Virus record (IMG/VR): IMGVR_UViG_3300027733_000034
Span: 62,001 to 126,000 of that record
Reading direction: 5' to 3' (one strand)
Source of the DNA: a virus
DNA: 64,000 nt
Numbering within the stretch: position 1 is the first letter of the stretch; each line of letters opens with the position of its first letter. This document shows positions 1 through 9,381 of this stretch, piece by piece. The position numbers and the translations under genes were made by a program. The notes beneath the pieces are model-generated. The model had not been told where the DNA came from and did no database searches. It was given only the letters and a program-made list of their open reading frames with translations.

Positions 1-552
1 AGACATAAGCTTGTAAGGTACTTGTAAAACTCACACCAGTGGTTCCAATCTTAGACCCGTCTATGAATAAAGACAACTGTCCAGAGGCATAAACAACTGC
101 TATGTGATGCCAATTAGTGTCTCCCATGGGTATAACAGAAGTCAATAATGGAGAGTGAAAGAAAAATCCAACACCCACTTTTATGGTAGAATCATAGTTT
201 CTAATCACATGCAATCCTTGATATTCTAAAGAAAATCCCGGATTCAATGGTGTAGCATATTTTTGATGAAAAAATGTATATCCATAATTAAAGGTGTCAA
301 AGGCTGCGCCACATTTTACAAAAAATTCTATAGTAAAATTATCTGAACCGAGTACTTCTTGTGTTACATAATCTAATCTACCAGTCTGTATATTGGCGGC
401 TTTGACACCATTTCCTTCTATATATTGAGTCACAGATCCGTTGAGTGTTACTTTGTGGTGTAAAGTTGATGTGTCTCTATACCAAAGTAAATTTTTATTA
501 CCAAATCCACCAGCTTTACTGGATCCAGCTGCAGATGTACACATTAATGGCA
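1..552 (-). CDS. LamG/concanavalin A-like lectin-domain protein (3' end outside window)
   Basis: An open frame starts at an ATG at 552 and runs off the left edge; 184 codons are visible. Translating by eye gives a jelly-roll pattern typical of laminin-G/pentraxin-like (LamG) domains: a DNFTIEFFVK strand early, then WHHIAVVYASGQLSLFIDG, the usual strand pair of this fold. Such domains bind sugars. It sits last in a run of fibre genes, 4 bases after the preceding gene, so a role in host recognition or fibre decoration is likely. A second in-frame ATG at 543 is an alternative start. The C-terminus cannot be judged. Confidence 0.7.
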
Positions 553-556
553 TATA

Positions 557-1102
557 TTAAAAAGATATATTATAATTAGGAGAAGAAAATTGGGTCTGAG
601 AAGCAAATATTTTAAAAACATTATTAGCAGTTTTAATTATTTGATACAAATATACATCAGAAGAATCTATATTACCAAAAGATGGAGGAGATTGTTGCCA
701 AAATATTTGATTAGTGTTTATACTGTCTATAGATACGGCAGAACAATATCGAGCTATAGTTCCTTGTGGTGCCATGTGCTCTATGGTAAATGAATCTCCA
801 GTTGATAGTAGAGAATTTAAAGAAGTGCTAACATTACCCCTAATATTTAATTTCCAATTTCCACTAGCGGAAACACTATGCATCAATATGCCTTGATTAA
901 TAGCATCAAAATTAATAGTTCCACTAGGAACTGTGTTGCTAATAGTAATTTGTTCTCTTAAAGACTTAATTGTTGCTAAGGTTGGTACTGTAATATTTGT
1001 TATACTACTTCCATCTCCGTAATAACTTTGAGCAGAAAGGTTACTTGTTACCGTAACCGTATTATTGAAAATTTGAGGCTGAGAATGAATTTGTATGCTC
1101 AT
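557..1102 (-). CDS. Short tail-fibre-like structural protein
   Basis: 181 aa. The N-terminal part reads TVTSNLSAQSYYGDGSSITN, a phrase common in phage tail-fibre proteins where short beta repeats precede a trimeric shaft. The rest is Ser/Thr/Asn-rich beta sequence with no enzyme motif. It lies between the 1404-aa fibre and the LamG protein in the same orientation and was probably transcribed with them. It may be a small fibre tip or an accessory fibre subunit; the exact role is not visible. Confidence 0.6.
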   Translation of the reverse strand: MSIQIHSQPQIFNNTVTVTSNLSAQSYYGDGSSITNITVPTLATIKSLREQITISNTVPSGTINFDAINQGILMHSVSASGNWKLNIRGNVSTSLNSLLSTGDSFTIEHMAPQGTIARYCSAVSIDSINTNQIFWQQSPPSFGNIDSSDVYLYQIIKTANNVFKIFASQTQFSSPNYNISF

Positions 1103-1113
1103 ATATAATATTA

Positions 1114-4100
1114 TTAACCTTCCCAGAGACGGATATATTTTTGGGCTCCATTAATTACTAAAGATATAAAGTCTCCTGTAGCAGTCATGGGTGTAGTTTT
1201 GGAAACTATATTTACAATATTTAAATTGCTGTTATAATTAGCAAATTTAAAATAATATACTCCAATACTAGCATTAAGAGGAGGAGTTGATGTAAAATTT
1301 AAAGAGCCACTATTTGCAACAGTTATAGTATAGTCTATTCCAGGTCTTTGAACCACACCCCCCAAAGATACCAGGTAATTGGTTGCAGAGGTACCACTAT
1401 AAGAAGAGCTAACACTAAATTGGTAAGCGGATCCATTGCCAACAAAACTTAAAAAGTCCGGAGAAGGTATTCCAAACGAACCATACAAATATTCATACAC
1501 CACAACACTTCCATCTAAACCTCCTATTTGAGGAGGAGGTGTGGTGAATTGAATAGTTCTGCCATTTGTATTGTTGATTGTAAAGTCTGTACCAGGTTTT
1601 TGTATAATACCATTTACAAACACAAAATAACGAGTGTTTTCTAGATTATAGGTACTGGCCAACATACTAAGATTGAAGGAAGAAACCACTCCATTACTAG
1701 AAAATATTTGGATATTGGGTCTTAAAGAATAATTTTCACTATAGTTATAAGCAAATATATCAACCTTTGAACTCAATGGAACTGTAGAGGTTGTTACCAA
1801 ACCATATACTTGATCTATTGTATAATTAACTGTTGGTTTTTGATGAATACCATCTATAAAAACGATATAATCATTGGCATATGTTCCTACAAAGGCATTT
1901 CCTGGAAGAGCAAAAGTTGTGGTGGAATTGTTAGAAACTGTATATGTAATAAAACTAGGTGCTTTATATGGATATAGAGTTGTAGAAAATCCTTGATCTA
2001 CGCTACCAGCTTTAAGAAATATGGCTCCGATATCCGTACCAGCACTTAATATTTGAGTACTAGCATTAATTACTGGAGAATTTATAGAATTGGTATTAAT
2101 AACATAGTTAGAATATATGGTCGGACTTATTAAATTAGAACGACTTGTTATGTTATTGCTAGTAAGATTATAATTAACAGTTATATAATCTATAGAGGCA
2201 CTCGGTGATTTAAATGCTGTAGAAGCATTTATAGTATTGCCTATTAAATTGTTGTTAACATATACATTTGAAAATTGTCCACTTGTAATAGTTACATTAG
2301 TAAGAGTTGCGCTGGGAGAAGAAAATTGAGTAGAAGCTAAAATGGTATTTCCATATATAGTATTATCTACACTTAAATTGTCGATGGAAGCACTAGTTGC
2401 TCTTAAAAGGGTACAAACTTTTAATGTATCATCAATAGTTGCACATATAATTGAAGCACTTGGGGACTTAAATACAGTAGAAGCACAAACTGTATTGCCG
2501 TGTAATACAGAGTCAATCGAGGCATTTCCTATAGAAGCACTAGCGGCTCTAAGGAGAGTACAAACCTTAAGGGTGTCGTCTATAACAGCACATACAATAG
2601 AAGCACTGGGAGACTTAAATACAGTAGAAGCACATACTGTGTTGCCATATAATGTATTATCCACAGTTGTATTGCCTATGGAAGCACTAGCTGCTCTAAG
2701 GAGAGTACAAACCTTTAATGTATCATCAATAGTTGCACAGACAATTGAAGCACTCGGAGACTTAAATACAGTAGAGGCACAAACATTATTGCCGTATAAA
2801 ACATTTTCTACAACCGTATCTGTGGTATAAGCACTAGGAGCGGATACAAAAGAGCTGATTCTCACCGCACTATTGGCGGTTATATTGGTTATAACGGCAC
2901 TCGGAGACTTAAATACAGTAGAGGCACAAACATTATTGCCGTATAAAACATTTTCTACAACCGTATCTGTGGTATAAGCACTAGGAGCAGATACAAAAGA
3001 GCTGATTCTCACCGCACTATTGGCGGTTATATTGGTTATAACTGCACTTGGAGATTTAAATACAGTAGAGGCACAAACATTATTGCCGTATAAAACATTT
3101 TCTACAACCGTATCTGTAAAATAACTGCTAGGAGCTGATACAAAAGAGCTGATTCTAACAGCACTATTAGCGGTTATATTGGTTATAACTGCACTCGGGG
3201 ATTTAAATACAGTAGAGGCACAAACATTATTGCCGTATAAAACATTTTCTACTACTGTGTCTATGGTATACGCACTAGGAGCTGATACAAAAGAACCAAT
3301 CCTTACAGCACTATTAGCAGTTATATTGGTTATAACGGCACTCGGAGACTTAAATACAGTAGAAGCGCAAACATTATTGCCGTATAAAACATTTTCTACA
3401 ACCGTATCTGTGGTATAAGCACTAGGGGCAGATACAAACGAGGCAATTCTCACCGCACTATTAGCGGTTATATTGGTTATAACTGCACTCGGAGAAGATA
3501 CCAAAGTTCTTCCACATACATTAAAACTAGTAACGTCTTGAATAGCAGATAAATTGTTGACGTATGTATAATTTGAACAAACTGCTATTATACCACTTCC
3601 TAAAATGTGAGAGTTGTCTACATTAATGGATGTATTATTTGACCCCCCAGCAATGAAAGAATTGTTTGATTTAAGGGTGTTATTTGAACCACCATTAATA
3701 GAAGAATTATCCGCAACAATTATATTATTATAACCACCATTAATAGAAGAATGTTTACTATTTAATATAGAGCCACTATAGCCGCCAAGAATAGAAGAAT
3801 AATCACTTTCAGACAATAAACCACTTGCACCTGCTACAATGGTGGAGTTGTTAGAAGAAAAAACAGAATTTTTAACACCTCCTACAACCGAAGATCCACT
3901 GGCACTGATTACATTGCTACATCCCCCGGCAATCAAAGAATAATCTCCACTTAATACAGAACTACTAAATCCACCGACGATGGAAGAAAAATTAGATTTT
4001 ACAATATTGCGTCCTCCACCAGCAATAAAATCATTGAGGCCGGAAATGTTGTTACAATAACCTCCTACAATAGAAGATCTCTCTCCACTAATTGTATTGC

Positions 4101-5328
4101 AAAATCCTCCATCTATAACGGTAAGAGTATTGCTAGAAAAATTACTTTGGCCTCCTCCTATAAATGATAAACAATTTGCAACACAATTGTTATATCCTCC
4201 AGCTATAATGGAGTGGTCATAAACTACTTTATTTAATTCTCCTCCAAGGATTGAAGCATAATTTCCAGATAAAGAATTAGTTTTACCTCCCACTATAGAA
4301 GCAAAATCACCACTAGCGACATTACATCCACCAGCACCCACAGAAGTAAACTCTCCAGAAACATTATTACAACATCCACCGGCAATAGAAGATCCACTAG
4401 CACTAATTACATTACTGTATCCCCCCAAGATAGAACTGATTTCTCCATTTACAAAATTATCTTCACCCCCAACTATAGAAGCACAATTTTGATTAGTGGT
4501 GTTATTTACTCCAGCACCTATAAAGTTATGATTTGCATTAGTTCTATTTAGGTTACCTCCAACAATTGACGCATAAGAGGAATTAACTATGTTATAAGAG
4601 CCTGCATTCACTGAAGAATGGGCTCCGTCTATTTGATTGCAAGTACCGGATCCTATAAAATTGTGATCTCCGCAAGCTATATTATTACTTCCGCCTACAA
4701 TAGTGGAGTATGGACTATCTACTATTCCACTATAGCCTCCTACAATGGAAGAATAATTAGATTTTACTAAATTACCTTCTCCTCCACCAATAAAACTTTT
4801 ACAAGCACCTATTCGGTTACCTTCTCCACCAACAATAGAAGATTTGGGTAAGGTAACTTTATTAAATGCACCAGCTCCAATGAAGTCGTATATGCCAGTA
4901 GAACAATTATAAGCACCGGCAACAATAGCCGATGCACAAGCATCTACAGAATTGTGTTCGCCACCCCCAACAACAGATAAATCATCCCCTACGTAATTAC
5001 AATTACCAGAACCGATAGTGGATCCACCACTGTCTCCAGCAGCATTAATATGATTACTCAAACCACTGGCTATATTAGAATATTTAGAAAGAGTGATGGT
5101 GTTGTTATAACTTTGGCCAACCAAGGGATTAGATGGTACAATATTACACTGATTATCTAGTCTGTATGCGGATCTGTCTGTTATATAGTTTAATACAACA
5201 CACGCAGAGACAGCTTGTGTGCTTGCTTGAGTGGAGAGATTAGTAGCAGCTAATAGTAAATCACTGTTAACTAAGTGATCTGCTCTACATAGGTCTGTGA
5301 TCCGAATGTCTTCGCATGTGATGGCCAT
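1114..5328 (-). CDS. Long repetitive tail fibre / adhesin with YadA-like head repeats
   Basis: 1404 aa. Residues about 80-570 are a run of roughly 15-residue repeats of the type SSIVGGxxNxxxG, like the head repeats of trimeric YadA-type adhesins. Residues about 610-1010 contain 49-residue repeats with a core LYGNNVCASTVFKSPSA; five are nearly identical and about three are diverged. Residues about 1130-1390 hold three copies of a fibre module with the signature F(V/I)(D/N)GI(H/I)QKPG. The composition (Ser, Asn, Gly, Thr) fits an extended trimeric beta structure. Unusually, cysteine recurs at fixed repeat positions. The likely function is long tail fibre/receptor binding, inferred from architecture and location. 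Confidence 0.8.
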   Translation of the reverse strand: MAITCEDIRITDLCRADHLVNSDLLLAATNLSTQASTQAVSACVVLNYITDRSAYRLDNQCNIVPSNPLVGQSYNNTITLSKYSNIASGLSNHINAAGDSGGSTIGSGNCNYVGDDLSVVGGGEHNSVDACASAIVAGAYNCSTGIYDFIGAGAFNKVTLPKSSIVGGEGNRIGACKSFIGGGEGNLVKSNYSSIVGGYSGIVDSPYSTIVGGSNNIACGDHNFIGSGTCNQIDGAHSSVNAGSYNIVNSSYASIVGGNLNRTNANHNFIGAGVNNTTNQNCASIVGGEDNFVNGEISSILGGYSNVISASGSSIAGGCCNNVSGEFTSVGAGGCNVASGDFASIVGGKTNSLSGNYASILGGELNKVVYDHSIIAGGYNNCVANCLSFIGGGQSNFSSNTLTVIDGGFCNTISGERSSIVGGYCNNISGLNDFIAGGGRNIVKSNFSSIVGGFSSSVLSGDYSLIAGGCSNVISASGSSVVGGVKNSVFSSNNSTIVAGASGLLSESDYSSILGGYSGSILNSKHSSINGGYNNIIVADNSSINGGSNNTLKSNNSFIAGGSNNTSINVDNSHILGSGIIAVCSNYTYVNNLSAIQDVTSFNVCGRTLVSSPSAVITNITANSAVRIASFVSAPSAYTTDTVVENVLYGNNVCASTVFKSPSAVITNITANSAVRIGSFVSAPSAYTIDTVVENVLYGNNVCASTVFKSPSAVITNITANSAVRISSFVSAPSSYFTDTVVENVLYGNNVCASTVFKSPSAVITNITANSAVRISSFVSAPSAYTTDTVVENVLYGNNVCASTVFKSPSAVITNITANSAVRISSFVSAPSAYTTDTVVENVLYGNNVCASTVFKSPSASIVCATIDDTLKVCTLLRAASASIGNTTVDNTLYGNTVCASTVFKSPSASIVCAVIDDTLKVCTLLRAASASIGNASIDSVLHGNTVCASTVFKSPSASIICATIDDTLKVCTLLRATSASIDNLSVDNTIYGNTILASTQFSSPSATLTNVTITSGQFSNVYVNNNLIGNTINASTAFKSPSASIDYITVNYNLTSNNITSRSNLISPTIYSNYVINTNSINSPVINASTQILSAGTDIGAIFLKAGSVDQGFSTTLYPYKAPSFITYTVSNNSTTTFALPGNAFVGTYANDYIVFIDGIHQKPTVNYTIDQVYGLVTTSTVPLSSKVDIFAYNYSENYSLRPNIQIFSSNGVVSSFNLSMLASTYNLENTRYFVFVNGIIQKPGTDFTINNTNGRTIQFTTPPPQIGGLDGSVVVYEYLYGSFGIPSPDFLSFVGNGSAYQFSVSSSYSGTSATNYLVSLGGVVQRPGIDYTITVANSGSLNFTSTPPLNASIGVYYFKFANYNSNLNIVNIVSKTTPMTATGDFISLVINGAQKYIRLWEG
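2300..3500 (-). repeat. 147-bp in-frame tandem repeats inside the fibre gene
   Basis: The string attggtt recurs at 2884, 3031, 3178, 3325 and 3472, exactly 147 bases apart, and the flanking sequence is almost identical between copies. Further diverged copies with the same 49-codon period continue down to about 2300. Every copy keeps the reading frame, so copy number can change by recombination without destroying the protein. Confidence 0.92.
3600..5090 (-). repeat. Short YadA-head-type coding repeats
   Basis: Dozens of degenerate units of about 45 bases encode the (S/A)(S/T)I(V/I)GG..N pattern. On the plus strand they show as recurring cctcc(t/a)ac(a/t)at(a/t)gaaga blocks. They are much more diverged from one another than the 147-bp repeats next to them, which suggests an older array held by structural selection. 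Confidence 0.75.
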
Positions 5329-5339
5329 CTTGTTTATAC

Positions 5340-6200
5340 TTATTCTATAACCAGCAAATATTTCTTAAAATCAGACGAGAGAACTTGTATAGCTTTGTCG
5401 TTTTTTGTAAATTGGGGGTCTACGGTAAGAATATGAATTGGATATATGAGTCCAGGAAAGAATGGCCTGGTGATGGTATTTTCCAGATCTACTTTAAAAA
5501 ATGGTATGTGACCGTTTACTTCTGTGATAACAAAATCATCATAATATTTTGAATCTCCGGATTTAAAATTAATACTAATTATACCAGTTTGTCTTGGTAT
5601 ATTTTTAATTAAAAAAGAAATATTAAAATGTTTTGTAGAAGAATTAAAAGTCAAACAAGGATCTTCTAAAGCATAATTGTAGGTACTCCAATCGGTGCCT
5701 GGTTCTTTTAATATAAGCACTAGTTGGTCCAATAAAACTGTTTTTGTATCATTGGTATTACAATCAAAAATTTTTACATGAATGTTGAGATAAAAACGAG
5801 AACTAAAATTAATATTAAGAGCTGATGGTGTTAAAATTACGTGATATATTAAGTTATTAACATCATCAAACCAGTACCCAGGTCGAGTGTTAAACGCAGC
5901 ATATCCAGGTACTTGGCCAGAGTGGGGAGTAAACTGGCTGTAACGATTAAAAGATTGTATAGAATTGTTTTCTATCACAATTTTTTCAAAAAAACAACCA
6001 CTTTCTGTTTCCACAAAAAGACAATCATAAAAAGTATCAAATCTCCTAATAGAATTAGAAGTTAATTCACTATAAAAAGAAGAATATTGAGAATATTTTA
6101 CATATACTCCAGATAATACATTATTTGCAGTGTCTTTGGCTCCGTTTGGAGATCTTAACCACAATTCTCCTGGAAGATTGGCTTGTTCTACAAAATTCAT
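5340..6200 (-). CDS. Unknown virion-associated protein
   Basis: 286 aa, no recognised family. The sequence is beta-rich with many aromatic residues and no signal peptide or coiled coil. It starts with an ATGA overlap on the end of the preceding 224-aa gene, so the two are probably translated together. Both lie between the RCC1 fibre and the 1404-aa fibre, in a region where T4-like phages carry baseplate and fibre genes. A structural role (fibre connector or adhesin) is inferred from position only. Confidence 0.6.
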   Translation of the reverse strand: MNFVEQANLPGELWLRSPNGAKDTANNVLSGVYVKYSQYSSFYSELTSNSIRRFDTFYDCLFVETESGCFFEKIVIENNSIQSFNRYSQFTPHSGQVPGYAAFNTRPGYWFDDVNNLIYHVILTPSALNINFSSRFYLNIHVKIFDCNTNDTKTVLLDQLVLILKEPGTDWSTYNYALEDPCLTFNSSTKHFNISFLIKNIPRQTGIISINFKSGDSKYYDDFVITEVNGHIPFFKVDLENTITRPFFPGLIYPIHILTVDPQFTKNDKAIQVLSSDFKKYLLVIE

Positions 6201-6871
6201 ACAATATTTACAGATTGATCTAAATTATTTTGTGTGTCAAAGGCTGGTATAACTTTAACAATTGATCTGGGAGTGGATATTAATTGTTGTCGAAGAGTTG
6301 GAATATTATTATTCTTCCATTTTACCAAAACCGGACTCAAATAAGATGGTTCAAATGTTTGAAAATTGTAAATAATTGAGTCATCTATTCCGAACATTTT
6401 AGTAGAGACTAAATGAACGTCTTCAAAAAATTTAGCACTTATTTCTGTTGGATTACTAGCTAAAATAGCTGTGTTTAAATTTAAAAATATATTATATATT
6501 TGAAAACTATCTTGTCTGAGTGCGGGGTCTTGAGTCCATACACATTTTACAGAAATGTTAATAGAAGTTTTATTACCATCTTTTATATTAAAAAGATGTT
6601 TTATAGGATAATTTCGAGGATCACCCAAATCTTCAGATATGGGTGCAGAAGAATCAGCAGTTTTTGTTGTAAAAAACATTTTTTGAATATGGGGTGGAGT
6701 TTCGTCACCAAAATCATATTCAATTCTGATTAATTTTTTACCACTATCACTATTTTTAGAAGAGTATAAAAGAGACGGGTCTATAGTAAGCATTAACGGA
6801 CTTACTCCTTCTATAGTTATACCACTAGAAGATAAAGATTCTAATAAAGTTACAGAAGATTCAAAAAACAT
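6197..6871 (-). CDS. Unknown virion-associated protein, possible PKD/Ig-like fold
   Basis: 224 aa. The segment RIEYDFGDETPPHIQ near residue 50 resembles the strand and turn of PKD-type Ig domains (the xYDFGDG phrase), and an Ig-like beta sandwich would fit the remaining alternating hydrophobic pattern. No enzyme motif is seen. It overlaps the downstream 286-aa gene by four bases. The likely role is a small structural or adhesin accessory protein. Confidence 0.55.
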   Translation of the reverse strand: MFFESSVTLLESLSSSGITIEGVSPLMLTIDPSLLYSSKNSDSGKKLIRIEYDFGDETPPHIQKMFFTTKTADSSAPISEDLGDPRNYPIKHLFNIKDGNKTSINISVKCVWTQDPALRQDSFQIYNIFLNLNTAILASNPTEISAKFFEDVHLVSTKMFGIDDSIIYNFQTFEPSYLSPVLVKWKNNNIPTLRQQLISTPRSIVKVIPAFDTQNNLDQSVNIV

Positions 6872-6880
6872 AAATTATTT

Positions 6881-9355
6881 TTAAACTAACCAACTAGTTA
6901 TATCTGCTGGGTGTCTTGTTTGTATGTTAACGGGACCAGACCAATAGCTACTAGGATAACTGCATATCATATAAACTTTATTATATTTGTCTTTGATTAA
7001 CCAACCTACAACATGATTAATACCAGTCACAGCCTGAGCATCTACCACGTTTGGTACAGGAACTCTTGCAAAATTTGTAACAGAATCTTTTGCTCCAGTC
7101 CATTGTTCTGTGGTTAAAGCGCGCCAGCCTGCCAAATATAAATAACCATCTGTTCCTATAAAAGCAGAATTTGTGGGATTACTATCTATGCCATATTTTA
7201 TTAATTTGGCTGGAGTAATGCCTGCTAAAGAAGTTACTACAGTTGGAGTATTTCTCCAGGTAGTGTCTCCTAGACCCAAAGGACCATAACCATTATATCC
7301 CCAGGTGTATACTGTACCATTAGAAGTATATGCAAGACAATGAGTATAACTACCAGTTCCATAAATTGCCATATCTACAATACCAGATGTAAATGTGGCT
7401 ATTTTCATGAAAAGATTTCTATTAGTATTATTACCCACACCCAATTGACCGTAATCATTTAGTCCAACAGCATATACAGAATTGTCTGCTGTATAAACAT
7501 ACAAAGATTCATAACAAGAGGTGCTCTTTCTAAAAATTTTAGTAATATTATTAAATGGTGTACCTGGTAAATTGCCATTATTATTTAAACTTTTCTGAGC
7601 CACTACAAGCGTATTAGTTGTTTGGGCTGGAGAACCCGTGCCATTGCTGAACTGACCGTAATAATTTCCACCAGATGACCACAAGGTTCCATCAGTTTTA
7701 AGTACATGTAAGCAGGTGCGAGTCATTACTACTTGTTTTACTCCACTTTCAAATCCAGTAGGAGTTTTAATATTTTGCCAGTAATCCCAAGTACCATGTC
7801 CTAATTCTCCGTAATAATTAGTACCCCATGTATATAATTTACCACTAGAGTCTATGGCGGCTGTATTTGGCCAATCATAACTACCATGACTAGATGTTTC
7901 AAAATCTACTATAAATGATGAAATGGCTATTTTTTGAAAATAATAATTCCAATTACCTAGAGCATCTACTCCTATAAACCACAAGGTACCATCATCAAAC
8001 AGCACCATAGAATGAGCTCTGGTAGTTATCATCTTTATAACTTTGGTATTTGCAGGAAGTGTAAAGTTATAAAATCCATCAAATGGAATTTGCATAGGGG
8101 GCCATATGCTAGCATTATCATCTTTAGAAAAGAATCGATTATTGCCCCACATTATTACTCGATTGTCAGAAGTTACTACATTGGCTGTCCAGTGACTAGT
8201 GTGATTTTCGCCAAAAAATGCAACAGTTTTGGGTATACTGCTATAAGAAGTAATTTTTGTACCGTCTGCAAAGGTTATTCCACTAAGAGCACTTAAATTA
8301 CTTGTAACAGTTAAAGATCCGCTAATAGTTTGTATAGAACTTTGTGGTTGATTGGTTTTTATTACATTAATTGCAGATAACTGGTTGCTGTTGTTGACTA
8401 CAATGGTTTCTCCGTCGACGTTTGCTGCAACTGTAGAGCCATTTAAACAAACTCCTTGGCTAAAATTATAACCTAAACTTATTTTGTTTAAATTATTAAG
8501 TTTTATGGATGTATTATCGATGTTTGGAGTTACAACTTTGTCTGTACTGACACTCATTCCAGTACCAAAAGTGGTTATAGAAGATATCTGACCATTTATA
8601 ATTTTAATGGTGTTATTGTCTACTGCAGCTGAAATTGAGGTATATCCGGAACTAATGGTAGAATTGATGGTAAGTCCAGCTGATGGAATAAATCTAAATC
8701 GGCTAGCGGATGTCAATTCTACTAAATTAGATACCGGATTTATTTGAATAGAATTGTTGTCTACATTTAAATTTACACCATAGCAGATTGTTTGTGTTCC
8801 ACTTGAGGGATCAAAACTAGTTGCTAAATAAGAAGATTGCAAACCAGAATTGGATGCAAAACAATAAGAGTTTCTGCTAAATGTTGGCGGGTGTCCTACC
8901 ATGGCACACAAAGCATCAGTAATGGTTGCCAAGTTGACAGACATTCTTCCGTCATTGGCTATGCTTATAGTATTTGGATCTGTATAAACTTTTACTACAG
9001 TTCCATTCACCTGTAGCCCATCTGTAAAAGTATAATTACCACCTCCACCACCTCCACCTACGCCAGCATTATTAATACTTCCAGATATAGTTAAATTGCC
9101 ATGGATACAAGTGTTACCGTATATATCAGCTCCAAGAACATTTCCGCACGCCACAATTCCGGTGTAATTGCTTTTAAAAAATCCAGCAGAAGCACTGAGA
9201 GGAGCAATTGCACTTAAAGTACCGTTCAAAACAAACGGTCCCTGGAAAGGAGCTTCTGGACTTGCTATTGGGTCGTGTCCAGCATCTGGATTATCACTGC
9301 TAGAGTAAGTGTGATGATTTTGGCGATGGTACTTAGAATGAAAACGGTTACTCAT
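6881..9355 (-). CDS. Tail fibre with C-terminal RCC1-like beta-propeller
   Basis: 824 aa. The N-terminus is His-rich (KYHRQNHHTYSS) followed by a DPIASP phrase, probably the attachment part. A glycine run lies near residue 100. Residues about 110-380 are repetitive fibre-type beta sequence. Residues about 390-800 contain repeated RCC1 signatures: VIMWGNN, LYTWGTNYYGELGHG, LWSSGGNYYGQ, VYAVGLNDYGQLGVG and VYTWGYNGYGPLG, each followed by a variable stretch, as in the seven-bladed RCC1 propeller. RCC1 propellers are protein- or ligand-binding modules. Here the domain is most likely the receptor-binding tip, by inference. Confidence 0.85.
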   Translation of the reverse strand: MSNRFHSKYHRQNHHTYSSSDNPDAGHDPIASPEAPFQGPFVLNGTLSAIAPLSASAGFFKSNYTGIVACGNVLGADIYGNTCIHGNLTISGSINNAGVGGGGGGGNYTFTDGLQVNGTVVKVYTDPNTISIANDGRMSVNLATITDALCAMVGHPPTFSRNSYCFASNSGLQSSYLATSFDPSSGTQTICYGVNLNVDNNSIQINPVSNLVELTSASRFRFIPSAGLTINSTISSGYTSISAAVDNNTIKIINGQISSITTFGTGMSVSTDKVVTPNIDNTSIKLNNLNKISLGYNFSQGVCLNGSTVAANVDGETIVVNNSNQLSAINVIKTNQPQSSIQTISGSLTVTSNLSALSGITFADGTKITSYSSIPKTVAFFGENHTSHWTANVVTSDNRVIMWGNNRFFSKDDNASIWPPMQIPFDGFYNFTLPANTKVIKMITTRAHSMVLFDDGTLWFIGVDALGNWNYYFQKIAISSFIVDFETSSHGSYDWPNTAAIDSSGKLYTWGTNYYGELGHGTWDYWQNIKTPTGFESGVKQVVMTRTCLHVLKTDGTLWSSGGNYYGQFSNGTGSPAQTTNTLVVAQKSLNNNGNLPGTPFNNITKIFRKSTSCYESLYVYTADNSVYAVGLNDYGQLGVGNNTNRNLFMKIATFTSGIVDMAIYGTGSYTHCLAYTSNGTVYTWGYNGYGPLGLGDTTWRNTPTVVTSLAGITPAKLIKYGIDSNPTNSAFIGTDGYLYLAGWRALTTEQWTGAKDSVTNFARVPVPNVVDAQAVTGINHVVGWLIKDKYNKVYMICSYPSSYWSGPVNIQTRHPADITSWLV

Positions 9356-9381
9356 AACAAATGTGGGATGTAATATTTACC

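Noticed and set aside
2342-3418. Open frames on the plus strand across the fibre repeats
   Set aside because: They are antisense to the 147-bp repeats and exist only because the repeat keeps one alternative frame open; the minus-strand frame spans the whole region and has fibre signatures.
2300-3500. Possible CRISPR array
   Set aside because: The repeats are directly joined 147-bp coding units with no unique spacers between them.
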